DNA of 31,662 bases from an uncultured Bacillota bacterium (GCA_905200905.1 CAJKMA010000028.1:1-31662); one strand, 5' to 3'. Positions 8,544 through 16,306 are shown, numbered from the stretch's first letter. The notes: generated from the sequence alone by a model not told the origin. Numbers and translations are program-made.

Positions 8544-9440
8544 TCAGCCTTTCTCCCCCTGCGTATAATCACCTAATTCCAAACGATAAGGAAAATGATT
8601 TTTCCTCTTTTCTACTGGTGGCAGTTTCATATAATCTCCGTATGTTTCTGTAAGCATTTCTTCGATTTTATTTGGAAAATTCAATTCCAAATGTTCAAAC
8701 TTTAGCTTTTTCAAAGGATAAATCTGGCTTTTTCTCAGAACATCCTCATAGGGTTTTGAACTGCATAAATAACCAAGCGTATTCGTTCCAGTACCATTAT
8801 ATTTGGTACAGGCAGCCATACATCTTCTATACAGCCAGTTATGAGAGACATGAAAAGTCTTTAAAACCACATGAGCGCAGGCACAAATGCCATGGATTAC
8901 TTTTTTTGTCATACCCTGAAAAGGTAATACCGGATAAGGAACTTCTCGCAGAATCATGATTTTACTCCAAAACCAGGCAGACATAGCCTGACGTCGCAAC
9001 TTTTGGGGATCATCGCTGACCTCATCCATTGGATATAAATCCAAGAAAATTCCAAACTTACAAGGAACATCTTTCAACGGCTCTTCCCAGAAAACCGTTC
9101 CTTTTTTACACCATCTGGTAGTCATAAGAGGATAATTCTTATCCGTTGCGGCGTTTAAGAAATAATAACGGTCTCCATATTCTCTGTTAGCAATTTCCAC
9201 AAATTTCTCGAAATCCTTTCTTGGCATGTTGATATCAATATCATCATCCCAAGGAATAAATCCTCCATGTCGTAAAGCTCCGATTCCAGTGCCAGCAAAA
9301 GCGAAATATGTCAAATCATGTTTTTCACAAATTTCTAAAAAGCATTCTAACATCTTCAGTTCAATTTCCTGAACTGCTTTCAATGTATACGCATCATATT
9401 CTCTTCCCATTTTCTCTCTTGTTTCCTTCCATTTTTTCAT
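8544..9440 (-). CDS. licD: LicD-family phosphotransferase
   Basis: The product is 298 aa. It carries the LicD core: FAGTGIGALRHGGFIPWDDDIDI (residues 48-70), followed by MPRKDFEKF and a FLDLYPMDE stretch. LicD proteins transfer phosphocholine, or a related phospho-substituent, from a CDP donor to a sugar on teichoic acid or capsule. The longest frame would start at a TTG overlapping the upstream gene, but the ATG has AGGA six bases upstream and is preferred. The donor is likely made by the LicC-like fusion protein that leads this operon. No licA or licB is present, so choline is not the obvious substrate. Many cysteines and an aromatic C-terminus are notable but not diagnostic. Confidence 0.88.
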   Translation of the reverse strand: MKKWKETREKMGREYDAYTLKAVQEIELKMLECFLEICEKHDLTYFAFAGTGIGALRHGGFIPWDDDIDINMPRKDFEKFVEIANREYGDRYYFLNAATDKNYPLMTTRWCKKGTVFWEEPLKDVPCKFGIFLDLYPMDEVSDDPQKLRRQAMSAWFWSKIMILREVPYPVLPFQGMTKKVIHGICACAHVVLKTFHVSHNWLYRRCMAACTKYNGTGTNTLGYLCSSKPYEDVLRKSQIYPLKKLKFEHLELNFPNKIEEMLTETYGDYMKLPPVEKRKNHFPYRLELGDYTQGEKG

Positions 9441-9459
9441 TATAATCCTATCTGAACTT

Positions 9460-10497
9460 CTAGGCAAGACTTCTTCTTTTGAAATTCATAAGTGGCTTTT
9501 CAACATATCGATATAAAAGATATCCGCCCGCAATAGCAAAAGGAATTGCTAATACCATATTCCAATATGGTGACATAGTTCCTCCATGCATCCATACAAT
9601 CACCTGTTGTATTGGATATGCACACAAGTAAATCCCATAGGAAATATTTCCCGCATTTCCTACTTTATCAGATACCTGCTCCACAGCAAAACACAAATAA
9701 AATAAAACATATGGAAAACACAACACCATAGCGACATTGACCATATGCAGGGGAATAGACAAAATTAATATCGCTATGTGCCCCAAAAGAACAGGTTTTG
9801 TAAAAACAATCTTATCCTTGTATACAAAAAACAAAATTCCCATATAAAACAAAAGCATAGGTCTGATTGTTGATATCAGCGCAGTCATGCCTGCTTCACC
9901 TGCTGCTAAATATATTCCCGCCGTCCCCAGAAGCACAAGCGGAATACTACCCCCACACCTTTTCTTCTCCAAAAATTTAAATTTCCACATCATGAAACAC
10001 CCTATATAACACAGAAATTCAATGGGCAATGTCCATAAAACCCCATTTACGGTGGATAAATACGGGTTATTCTGAAATACCCCAGGAAGATTATGCTGCA
10101 AAAACAATACGCCATTGAGTAGGTAGCGATACACCTGTGCATCTTTAAAGTACTCTCCGATACTATACTCTGTTACCATTGGTCCTAATAAAAAGGCTGA
10201 TAAAAACACCACCACCATAAGGCATGGAAAAATACGAAGTATTCGTATTTTGAAATATGTAATTCCATTTTGCACACGGTTAATACTCTTGGCTATAAAA
10301 TATCCTCCGGCACAAAAAAAGATAGACACCGCTGCACCACCCAGAGACATCTGTCCATCTGTAAGTTTCATAAACCATTCATTCTCTGAACTCCCGGCAG
10401 ATAATGCAAAAGAATGACTAGCCACCACAAACACAGCTGCCAAAAATTTCAGCAGCTGCAAATTATTACTCTTTCCTTTAAATTCTGTTAATCTCAT
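9460..10497 (-). CDS. Acyltransferase family 3 membrane protein (OafA-like)
   Basis: The product is 345 aa with about ten membrane segments. The N-terminus has NNLQLLKFLAAVFVVASHSF with the family histidine in ASHS (about 27-30). An arginine-rich loop KIRILRIFP and WTLPIEFLCY follow, both typical of acyltransferase-3 proteins, which O-acetylate or otherwise acylate surface sugars using a cytoplasmic acyl donor. There is no SGNH domain, so it is the short form. It probably modifies the glycan made by this operon. The acyl group and the position are unknown. Confidence 0.87.
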   Translation of the reverse strand: MRLTEFKGKSNNLQLLKFLAAVFVVASHSFALSAGSSENEWFMKLTDGQMSLGGAAVSIFFCAGGYFIAKSINRVQNGITYFKIRILRIFPCLMVVVFLSAFLLGPMVTEYSIGEYFKDAQVYRYLLNGVLFLQHNLPGVFQNNPYLSTVNGVLWTLPIEFLCYIGCFMMWKFKFLEKKRCGGSIPLVLLGTAGIYLAAGEAGMTALISTIRPMLLFYMGILFFVYKDKIVFTKPVLLGHIAILILSIPLHMVNVAMVLCFPYVLFYLCFAVEQVSDKVGNAGNISYGIYLCAYPIQQVIVWMHGGTMSPYWNMVLAIPFAIAGGYLLYRYVEKPLMNFKRRSLA

Positions 10498-10517
10498 GTG
10501 TACATTTCTTCCTCAAT

Positions 10518-11630
10518 CTATCCATAAAACTGCTGCACTTGCTCTACCGTAAACAATCCGTAATTCTGTGGCAGGTTTAATTGTTTCAGACTAGATCCAG
10601 TAAACGCTTCTTGCTGGAAATATTCCTCCCCAGAAAATTTTTCATACCATTTCAGCACACAGTCTATATTTGGGGTCTTTTCCTGTGCAATCACTGCAAA
10701 TGCCTTGATGATACACAAACCATAAGGAAAATCCTCCTCAAAATACCGGGAATTTTTATCTGGTACATATCCGGTTCCTTTTCTCTCCATTGGGGACCAG
10801 ATATTCTGAAATGCAGGAATATGACTTATTTTCTCAGTCATTTGCTTTTGATCCTGCACTTCATAGTGTTTCTTTAGAGACACCACCTGCCGCAAGTCCA
10901 ACTTTGAAAATTTTTTACAGATATTCTGAAGTTCCTGATCACAGGCCAAAAGCATTCCTGAAGATTCCTCATTCCATTCTGCATAAAATTGAATATTACG
11001 TTCATAAACCATATTTTCTTCATAATCGCGGAACATCGCATATAATCTGGTGGTATGCAAAATAGGATTCGAAGGTGTCAAAGTAACATTCAAATAATTG
11101 TCAACTTCCCTTGCAGGTATGCCAAGCAACGCTTTCACTTTTTCACATGCTTCTTTTGTTTTATTTCTTGGAATAGCACCAATCTGAACCTCTTTTTTCC
11201 TGCTAGTTACATTTACTGCCTTCCCATACTCCCGTATTCGGGCAATACTGTGTACCCTCTGGAATCCAAACAGCACACAACCCTTCTCAATTAAATCCTG
11301 GCAGCAAAATTCACAACCGCCACTTCCTGGTACGATTCCAAAATAAGTACCTTTTTTCAAAAAGGGAACCATGTCCTTGATTTTCTTACAAAAAACATTA
11401 GAGGGTAAAGTAGAAAAAATCACATCTGCATGTGTAAGAACTTCTAAGGAATCTGTAATCTGGTGAAGCTTACCCACATGCACCTTTCCCTGCTCTAAAT
11501 CATGTACTTCTATTTCATAACTCCAACTTTCTGGCTTTCCAGTGAGTAAATCCACCTCATATCCACGAAAAGCCATATCTCCTGCTAAAACACTTCCTAT
11601 GTTTCCTCCGCCAATAACACAAACCCTCAT
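10518..11630 (-). CDS. Octopine/nopaline-dehydrogenase-like NAD(P) enzyme
   Basis: The product is 370 aa. A Rossmann motif GGGNIGS opens the protein, followed by 'FSTLPSNVF' and 'GSGGCEF' as in this family. The C-terminal helical domain contains TPSNPILHTTRLY, matching the NPxxH motif of octopine/nopaline dehydrogenases. These enzymes join the amino group of one substrate to an alpha-keto acid by reductive condensation. A GTG at the overlap with the upstream gene gives a three-residue-longer form; the ATG with GGAG ten bases upstream is preferred. Its neighbour is a fusion enzyme expected to make an amine-bearing phosphate or phosphonate. I infer it could N-carboxyalkylate that amine; the alternative is a reductase or dehydrogenase for an unrelated precursor. 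Confidence 0.75.
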   Translation of the reverse strand: MRVCVIGGGNIGSVLAGDMAFRGYEVDLLTGKPESWSYEIEVHDLEQGKVHVGKLHQITDSLEVLTHADVIFSTLPSNVFCKKIKDMVPFLKKGTYFGIVPGSGGCEFCCQDLIEKGCVLFGFQRVHSIARIREYGKAVNVTSRKKEVQIGAIPRNKTKEACEKVKALLGIPAREVDNYLNVTLTPSNPILHTTRLYAMFRDYEENMVYERNIQFYAEWNEESSGMLLACDQELQNICKKFSKLDLRQVVSLKKHYEVQDQKQMTEKISHIPAFQNIWSPMERKGTGYVPDKNSRYFEEDFPYGLCIIKAFAVIAQEKTPNIDCVLKWYEKFSGEEYFQQEAFTGSSLKQLNLPQNYGLFTVEQVQQFYG

Positions 11631-11635
11631 GCCTT

Positions 11636-13453
11636 TCACACTCCAAATTCCGTTCTCATGGCATCTATGAGTTTCTGATTTTCCTCTGGACGCTTCACAG
11701 CCAGACGGATATATGATTCTCCTTCAAAACCTTTCTTTTTGGACAAGTCTTTAATCAAAATATTGTACTTATTCAGAAGATTTTCTGCCAGTTCCCTGCT
11801 TGTCTTATTTCCAATCAGGCGGCACATAACATAGTTAGCCTGGGAGGGCAATACCTCCAGAAACGGACAGGCAGACAATTCCTTTACATACGTTCTTCGG
11901 ACTTCTTTAAATCTTTCCAGCGCATCTTCATAATTTGATTTATATTTTTCAAAAATCTGCATGTAAAACTCTCCAAAGGAATTAATATTCCAAATAGACA
12001 TGCGTTTTTTCAATACAGAAATCATCTCCTCGTCTCCAGATGCCAGAATTCCAAGACGCAGGCCTGGTACTCCAAAGGATTTTGAAATACTTTTAACTAC
12101 AACCAAAGTTTTATATTTCTGAAGAATTTCCTCTTCTAATAAAGATGCAGGCTCATTTGTATCTGCAAAATCTACAAAGGATTCATCTACAATAAACATG
12201 ATTCCTCTCCTTTGCGCCCAGTCTGCCATTTTCAGCACATCCTGTTTTTCAATATAATTTCCAGATGGATTGTCTGGATTGATTAAAACAAGGCTCTGAA
12301 TATCTTTATCCTCATAAAACTCCATTAGTTCATCTGCTGTATAGCGAAATGCCGGCCTGGAAGCAAAAAATGGTACAATTTCCTCCTGATTTTTTCTATT
12401 TGGATATTCTTCAAAAGTAGGATAAATCATTCCGATTTTTCCCTCACCAGATTCCATCAGTTCCTTAATCAACTCCGCTGCTCCATTCCCCACACAAACC
12501 TGTTCTTTATGAAGTCCATAGTATTTTGCAGCCAACAGACTGTTAATTTCCATGCCTGAAGGATACTCACATAACAGTCTTTCAAAATTCGCTTTCATCT
12601 CATCTATGAGCTTCTGATTCGGATAAAATGGATTTACCAAATAACAAAAATCTAACATTTGTGGATATCTCCAATATCCACCCCAGCGTTTGCTGAATTT
12701 ATCCAGTTTCTCTTCTTTTTCTGCAAAAATAGATTCTGCAATATTCAAATCCTGCACATCATCAATTTCATACCATGCTTCCTGTCCCAAAGGTTCCGCT
12801 TTGATTTCTGGTTTATCCAAAAGGGTAATTACTTTGAGCACCTGTTCATAATATTCATTATTTCCCAATGCCTTACTATAAGCCTCCAAAAATGGAACAT
12901 AATGACTTCTGGAAAAATCTTTACTGAATTTGTAGATGTTCACAGTTTTATAATATTTCGGTATCTCCTGAAACTCAAAATCCTTTTTCCCTAAAAAATT
13001 CTTAATATTATTTTCTTCATCCAAAGTAACGACTGTTCCATCCATCCAACTTTCAAATTTTGCAACCAGTGCCAGGCTTGGATACGGATTATCCAAAAGC
13101 CTTTGCAACACTGCATCTTCAAAAATCAAATCAGATTCCAGCAAAATCGTATCATCTTCTGTAAGATAATTTCTTGCCAGAAACAGAGAATAGATATTAT
13201 TCGTTTTATAATAAATTTCATTGTTTACATAGATAATAGGAGTACGAATCTCTAGAGATTCAATATAATCCATTAATTTTTGGCCCTCGTAACCAACTAC
13301 AACCACAATTCGTTCCAGGTTTCTTCTATCTAGCTGAGAGAGCATCCGCTCAATCATTGTTACACCATTTACCTCCACCATACATTTTGTGGCATTGCTT
13401 GTCAGTTCTTTTAATCGCTTTCCCATACCAGCTGCCAAAATCATTGCCTGCAT
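11636..13453 (-). CDS. Fused LicC-like cytidylyltransferase and CobD/HisC-like PLP enzyme
   Basis: The product is 605 aa. Residues 1-240 form a nucleotidyltransferase with AAGMGKRL, TKCMVEVNG and a terminal WYEIDDVQDL that closely matches LicC (CTP:phosphocholine cytidylyltransferase). Residues 255-605 are a fold-type I PLP enzyme with GNGAAEL, NPDNPSG, VDESFVDF, the PLP lysine in KSISKSFG (about K458), and LRLGIL. SIWNINSFGE and SQANYVMCRL look like CobD (threonine-phosphate decarboxylase) or HisC. A similar fusion, PntC, is known to activate 2-aminoethylphosphonate as the CMP ester in Treponema denticola. Here a phosphoserine or phosphothreonine decarboxylase giving an amino-alcohol phosphate is equally possible. 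The start has GGAGG upstream and a good promoter. It leads the operon. Confidence 0.85.
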   Translation of the reverse strand: MQAMILAAGMGKRLKELTSNATKCMVEVNGVTMIERMLSQLDRRNLERIVVVVGYEGQKLMDYIESLEIRTPIIYVNNEIYYKTNNIYSLFLARNYLTEDDTILLESDLIFEDAVLQRLLDNPYPSLALVAKFESWMDGTVVTLDEENNIKNFLGKKDFEFQEIPKYYKTVNIYKFSKDFSRSHYVPFLEAYSKALGNNEYYEQVLKVITLLDKPEIKAEPLGQEAWYEIDDVQDLNIAESIFAEKEEKLDKFSKRWGGYWRYPQMLDFCYLVNPFYPNQKLIDEMKANFERLLCEYPSGMEINSLLAAKYYGLHKEQVCVGNGAAELIKELMESGEGKIGMIYPTFEEYPNRKNQEEIVPFFASRPAFRYTADELMEFYEDKDIQSLVLINPDNPSGNYIEKQDVLKMADWAQRRGIMFIVDESFVDFADTNEPASLLEEEILQKYKTLVVVKSISKSFGVPGLRLGILASGDEEMISVLKKRMSIWNINSFGEFYMQIFEKYKSNYEDALERFKEVRRTYVKELSACPFLEVLPSQANYVMCRLIGNKTSRELAENLLNKYNILIKDLSKKKGFEGESYIRLAVKRPEENQKLIDAMRTEFGV

Positions 13454-13536
13454 ACTTTTTTCCTCCGTTTTTTCTTCTTTTCTCTTCTGAAATTATTTCT
13501 TATTTTTTACAGACATTTTAAATGCATATAACTTTA

Positions 13537-13565
13537 AATATAACATTGTTTCTTTCTTTTTTCAA
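13537..13565 (-). promoter_or_regulatory. Promoter of the surface-polymer operon
   Basis: TTGAAA and TATATT are separated by exactly 17 bases on the minus strand, about 84 bases upstream of the fusion gene. Two direct copies of CATTGTTTCTTT (plus strand, 13544-13555 and 13570-13581) span the spacer and the region just upstream of the -35, and could be a regulator site. The upstream copy abuts the spoIIP stop codon. No terminator was seen after spoIIP, so some read-through is possible. Confidence 0.7.
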
Positions 13566-13581
13566 TGTCCATTGTTTCTTT
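13544..13581. repeat. Direct repeat of 12 bases, 26-base spacing, over the promoter
   Basis: The plus-strand word CATTGTTTCTTT occurs at 13544-13555 and again at 13570-13581, and similarity continues for a few T-rich bases. The 26-base period is near two and a half helical turns, so both copies would not face the same side of the helix. It lies over the promoter of the surface-polymer operon. Confidence 0.6.
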
Positions 13582-13583
13582 TT

Positions 13584-14825
13584 TTACGTCCCTGTTAAAA
13601 CCTTATTCAAAATATCTGCAAGCGGTTCCATGGCATTCATCTCTTCCTGCACCGTATTGGTCTGAGCACCGCATTCTACCAACAATGTTTTTGGCCGCAG
13701 ATGCAGGTTATATCGATATCCTCTAAGATAAATGGTTCTTGCCAAATCCGGATAATATTTCTTGGATTCCAACATCATTTGTAATGAAAAAGCAAGGTTT
13801 TCCTTAATATAGGGATTTGGAAGATACGTAATTTCCCCATTCTTGTTGGTCCTGCTTAATCCATTAAAAAACATAATCTTCGCTGTTTCTTTTCCGTTCA
13901 CATTGGTTACCAGCCGTTTGCCTTCTGGCACGCCATCCCTGTGCAAATCAATTACGACTTCTACACTAGGATTTTCCTCTAAAATTTGGCTGATGCGTTC
14001 CTGAGCAAAGGTATATGCCTGATTACGATCCAGTTTTCCATCTACAATATCAAAGGTATCTGTAACATGAAGCACATTGTAGCCATAGGATTCTCTCAAA
14101 AGTTTTGTCAAATATGCCCCTACACCTACAATAGTAGTAGACGGGTCTCCTGGAACAGAATCAATAAACTCCTCCTGGGAATGGCTGTGATAAATAAGAA
14201 TTTGAGGCTGTTCTCTCTCTGTCTGCATCCGCAAATCCATTTGCACCAACTCTGGTGCATTTAACTGTTCGCTGTTAATACTTGTAGTTTTATCTACTGT
14301 GTAAAAACTGCTCATAACAAAATTAAAATCTTGAAATTTTTCTAAAGGAATGTCTGTCACAGGCGCCTTTTCCAAAGTTCCTGCTGCTGCAGTTTCTTCT
14401 GTAGCTGCCTGGCTACTTTGTGCATCCACTCCTCCTGTATTCTCATATCCTGATTCCGGAGGCCCTGCCTCTTGATTTTCCTCCAAGAGTTTCGCCTCTA
14501 GAAATTCAGAATTCTCCTCTGCTATTTTTCTACTGATTTTTCTATCTTCCAAAAGCATCCCCTGCTCTTTTGTCTCTACTGGCATAAATACTGGTATCTG
14601 CTCCCCTATTCGTCTCAGCAGCCATGTAACAGCAGTTTCCCCCTCCTGCTCCTCCACCACTCCTGGAAGATAGGTTTCCATGGTCTGCTGCTGCACTTTA
14701 CGCATCATCTGCCCCCAGGTTTCCTCATCCAGCTTTAATCCTTTTATCACAATATCTGCTCCCAGAATCACCATAATCATCCACAACACAATAGAAACCA
14801 TTCGTTCTGTATTTTTTTTCTTCAA
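13584..14825 (-). CDS. spoIIP: Stage II sporulation protein P, spore-engulfment amidase
   Basis: The product is 413 aa: a short cytoplasmic tail, one membrane segment (about 9-28), a variable linker rich in Glu and Ala, then a zinc amidase-3 type domain from about residue 165. IYHSHSQEEF (His213 and His215), VIDLHRDG (His295) and VECGAQTN (Glu384) give the metal and catalytic residues. SpoIIP cleaves septal peptidoglycan with SpoIID and SpoIIM to drive engulfment. The start is TTG with GAGGTGAT just upstream. It lies 36 bases behind gpr, a conserved gpr-spoIIP pairing in spore formers. Confidence 0.95.
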   Translation of the reverse strand: MKKKNTERMVSIVLWMIMVILGADIVIKGLKLDEETWGQMMRKVQQQTMETYLPGVVEEQEGETAVTWLLRRIGEQIPVFMPVETKEQGMLLEDRKISRKIAEENSEFLEAKLLEENQEAGPPESGYENTGGVDAQSSQAATEETAAAGTLEKAPVTDIPLEKFQDFNFVMSSFYTVDKTTSINSEQLNAPELVQMDLRMQTEREQPQILIYHSHSQEEFIDSVPGDPSTTIVGVGAYLTKLLRESYGYNVLHVTDTFDIVDGKLDRNQAYTFAQERISQILEENPSVEVVIDLHRDGVPEGKRLVTNVNGKETAKIMFFNGLSRTNKNGEITYLPNPYIKENLAFSLQMMLESKKYYPDLARTIYLRGYRYNLHLRPKTLLVECGAQTNTVQEEMNAMEPLADILNKVLTGT

Positions 14826-14861
14826 TCGATCACCTCATATCTATATATGAGACAATCCTTT

Positions 14862-15776
14862 TCAATTATTCCTCTGCTTTGCAAATGTAAGATTCAGACC
14901 TTCGGATATGGTATAGGAAAGCCGTTTCATGGTTTCATCTACATCTTTTGGCGTCATAAACATGCTGTGTAGAGAAGGAGTTATCATCTCTTCCAAAAAT
15001 TCCTTTTTTTCTTGTTCCTCTAGGGCATCCAGTAAATGTGCCATAGCATCCTGAACAATGGTTGCCGCATCGACTACCGTAGGAACGCCAATACCAATGA
15101 CCTTTACTCCAAGAGTGTCCTCATTTAATCCATTTCGGTAATTTCCCACACCAGAACCTGGCTGAATCCCTGTGTCTGTGATCTGAATGGTTCTGTTTAA
15201 CCTTTTCACACTTCTGGCTGCTAATGCATCAATAGCAATAACCACATCTGGCTTTGTCTCTTCTACAACCCCTCTAATAATTTCCATGGTTTCCATTCCT
15301 GTCTGAGCCATCACTCCAGGTACCAAACCACTAACAGAATGTACACAGGGTTCCCCTATCCCAATAGCTCCATATTCCTGGATAATATGCCTGGTAATAC
15401 GCAGATTGGAAATTACATCCGGTCCCAGAGCATCCGGCGTAATCTCCCGATTTCCAAGTCCCACTACTAATGCCTGTAATTCTTTCTTCTCAGGCAGCAG
15501 CTTCTTCATATGTCTGGCAAGTTCCCCAGAAATTTCCCGATGATAGTCTTCATCCGGCACAGACAAATTAGGAGCCTCCATGGTAATATAAATACCTTGG
15601 GGCCTTCCCATGGTCTTCGCTCCGTTCTCCGTCTCAATTTTTACCACAGTAGTCTTAATATCCTTCTCTTCGTTGTAGTCCTCTTCAATCACCACGCCTC
15701 GAATTTCTACCTGCTCCTCCTCAAATTTTTCTTTGGTCTCCAATGCCAAATCTGTACGAATTCTTCCCATTGCCAT
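14862..15776 (-). CDS. gpr: Germination protease GPR, small acid-soluble protein endopeptidase
   Basis: The product is 304 aa. IRTDLALE near the N-terminus, VVGLGNREITPDALGP, VIAIDALAARSV, IQITDTGIQPGSGVGN and VIGIGVPTVVDA match GPR throughout. GPR degrades the DNA-coating SASPs early in germination and is made as an inactive zymogen in the forespore. Only five residues precede IRTDL, against more than a dozen in Bacillus enzymes, so the propeptide is very short. The start has an AAGGA site; a second ATG two codons in is also possible. It is divergent from rpsT. No clear sigma-F or sigma-G promoter could be named. Confidence 0.96.
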   Translation of the reverse strand: MAMGRIRTDLALETKEKFEEEQVEIRGVVIEEDYNEEKDIKTTVVKIETENGAKTMGRPQGIYITMEAPNLSVPDEDYHREISGELARHMKKLLPEKKELQALVVGLGNREITPDALGPDVISNLRITRHIIQEYGAIGIGEPCVHSVSGLVPGVMAQTGMETMEIIRGVVEETKPDVVIAIDALAARSVKRLNRTIQITDTGIQPGSGVGNYRNGLNEDTLGVKVIGIGVPTVVDAATIVQDAMAHLLDALEEQEKKEFLEEMITPSLHSMFMTPKDVDETMKRLSYTISEGLNLTFAKQRNN

Positions 15777-15839
15777 TATTTTTTTCCTTTCCCTAATACT
15801 TGTTTCTTCTATTTTTTACAGTTTCAGGGATTTTATGTA

Positions 15840-15868
15840 TTGACATTTGCCTTTAAATCAACTAGAAT
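15840..15868 (+). promoter_or_regulatory. rpsT promoter
   Basis: A perfect TTGACA and TAGAAT are separated by 17 bases, about 100 bases ahead of the S20 start codon. This is the strongest housekeeping-type promoter in the window, as expected for a ribosomal protein gene. The leader it produces holds a strong hairpin. Confidence 0.9.
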
Positions 15869-15883
15869 AAAAAAGCATGTAAT

Positions 15884-15911
15884 ATCGGAGAATACCGTGT
15901 CCTTCTCCGAT
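15884..15911 (+). promoter_or_regulatory. Hairpin in the rpsT mRNA leader
   Basis: A perfect nine-base stem (ATCGGAGAA and TTCTCCGAT) encloses a ten-base loop starting about ten bases after the expected transcription start. No T-run follows, so it is not a terminator. It may stabilise the leader or be a binding site for translational control by S20; neither is shown. Confidence 0.55.
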
Positions 15912-15966
15912 GAAGATAAACGATAAATTATAAAACTGGAAAAGATTATATTTGGAGGTGTACGCT

Positions 15967-16230
15967 TTGGCTAACATTAAATCTGCAAAAAAAAGAGTAT
16001 TAGTAAACAGAAAAAAAGCTGAGAGAAACAAATCTATCAAATCAGGAGTAAAAACTTCTATCAGAAAAGTAGAAGCAGCAGTTGCAGCAAAAGATAAAGA
16101 AGCAGCAGTTGCAGCATTACAGAATGCAATTTCTACTATTGATAAAGCAGCTACAAAAGGTGTTTATCACAAAAACACAGCTGCAAGAAAAGTTTCACGC
16201 TTATCTAAAGCTGTAAACACACTTGCATAA
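15967..16230 (+). CDS. rpsT: 30S ribosomal protein S20
   Basis: The product is 87 aa. After the start the sequence runs ANIKSAKKRVLVNRKKAERN, the canonical basic N-terminus of S20, and ends with HKNTAARKVSRLSKAVN, the conserved C-terminal helix. S20 binds 16S rRNA in the body of the small subunit. The start is TTG, eight bases after GGAGG; an in-frame ATG fifteen bases earlier overlaps the ribosome binding site itself and would add residues that no S20 has. A TTG start also occurs in rpsT of E. coli, where it limits expression. The gene stands alone between its promoter and a terminator. Confidence 0.97.
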   Translation: MANIKSAKKRVLVNRKKAERNKSIKSGVKTSIRKVEAAVAAKDKEAAVAALQNAISTIDKAATKGVYHKNTAARKVSRLSKAVNTLA

Positions 16231-16255
16231 TTTATAGATATATTTTATTTATATC

Positions 16256-16295
16256 AAAAGGCGCCGGACTGCCCGTCATCAGTCCGACGCCTTTT
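16256..16295. terminator. Bidirectional terminator between rpsT and holA
   Basis: Fifteen-base arms (AAAAGGCGCCGGACT and AGTCCGACGCCTTTT) with one mismatch enclose a ten-base loop. T-runs lie on both sides, so it can end both rpsT (plus) and the comEA-holA operon (minus). Confidence 0.92.
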
Positions 16296-16306
16296 CTTTA
16301 TCCTTT

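Noticed and set aside
9441..9467. Longer LicD start at TTG, nine codons upstream
   Set aside because: It lies inside the end of the acyltransferase gene without a good ribosome binding site, while the ATG has AGGA at ideal distance.
10518..11630. Metallophore (staphylopine-like) role for the opine-dehydrogenase-like gene
   Set aside because: No nicotianamine-synthase-like gene, histidine racemase or metallophore transporter is nearby; the neighbours are all surface-polymer genes.
8544..11639. Choline pathway (licABC) as the source of the LicD donor
   Set aside because: No choline kinase or choline transporter is encoded in the operon, and the LicC-like domain is fused to a PLP enzyme, which choline activation would not need. 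It remains possible if those genes are elsewhere.
15777..15900. Sigma-F or sigma-G promoter for gpr-spoIIP
   Set aside because: A CATAAAA near position 15835 resembles a sigma-G -10, but the matching -35 (GATTT) is poor. Nothing met a standard that I would annotate, although a forespore promoter is expected here.
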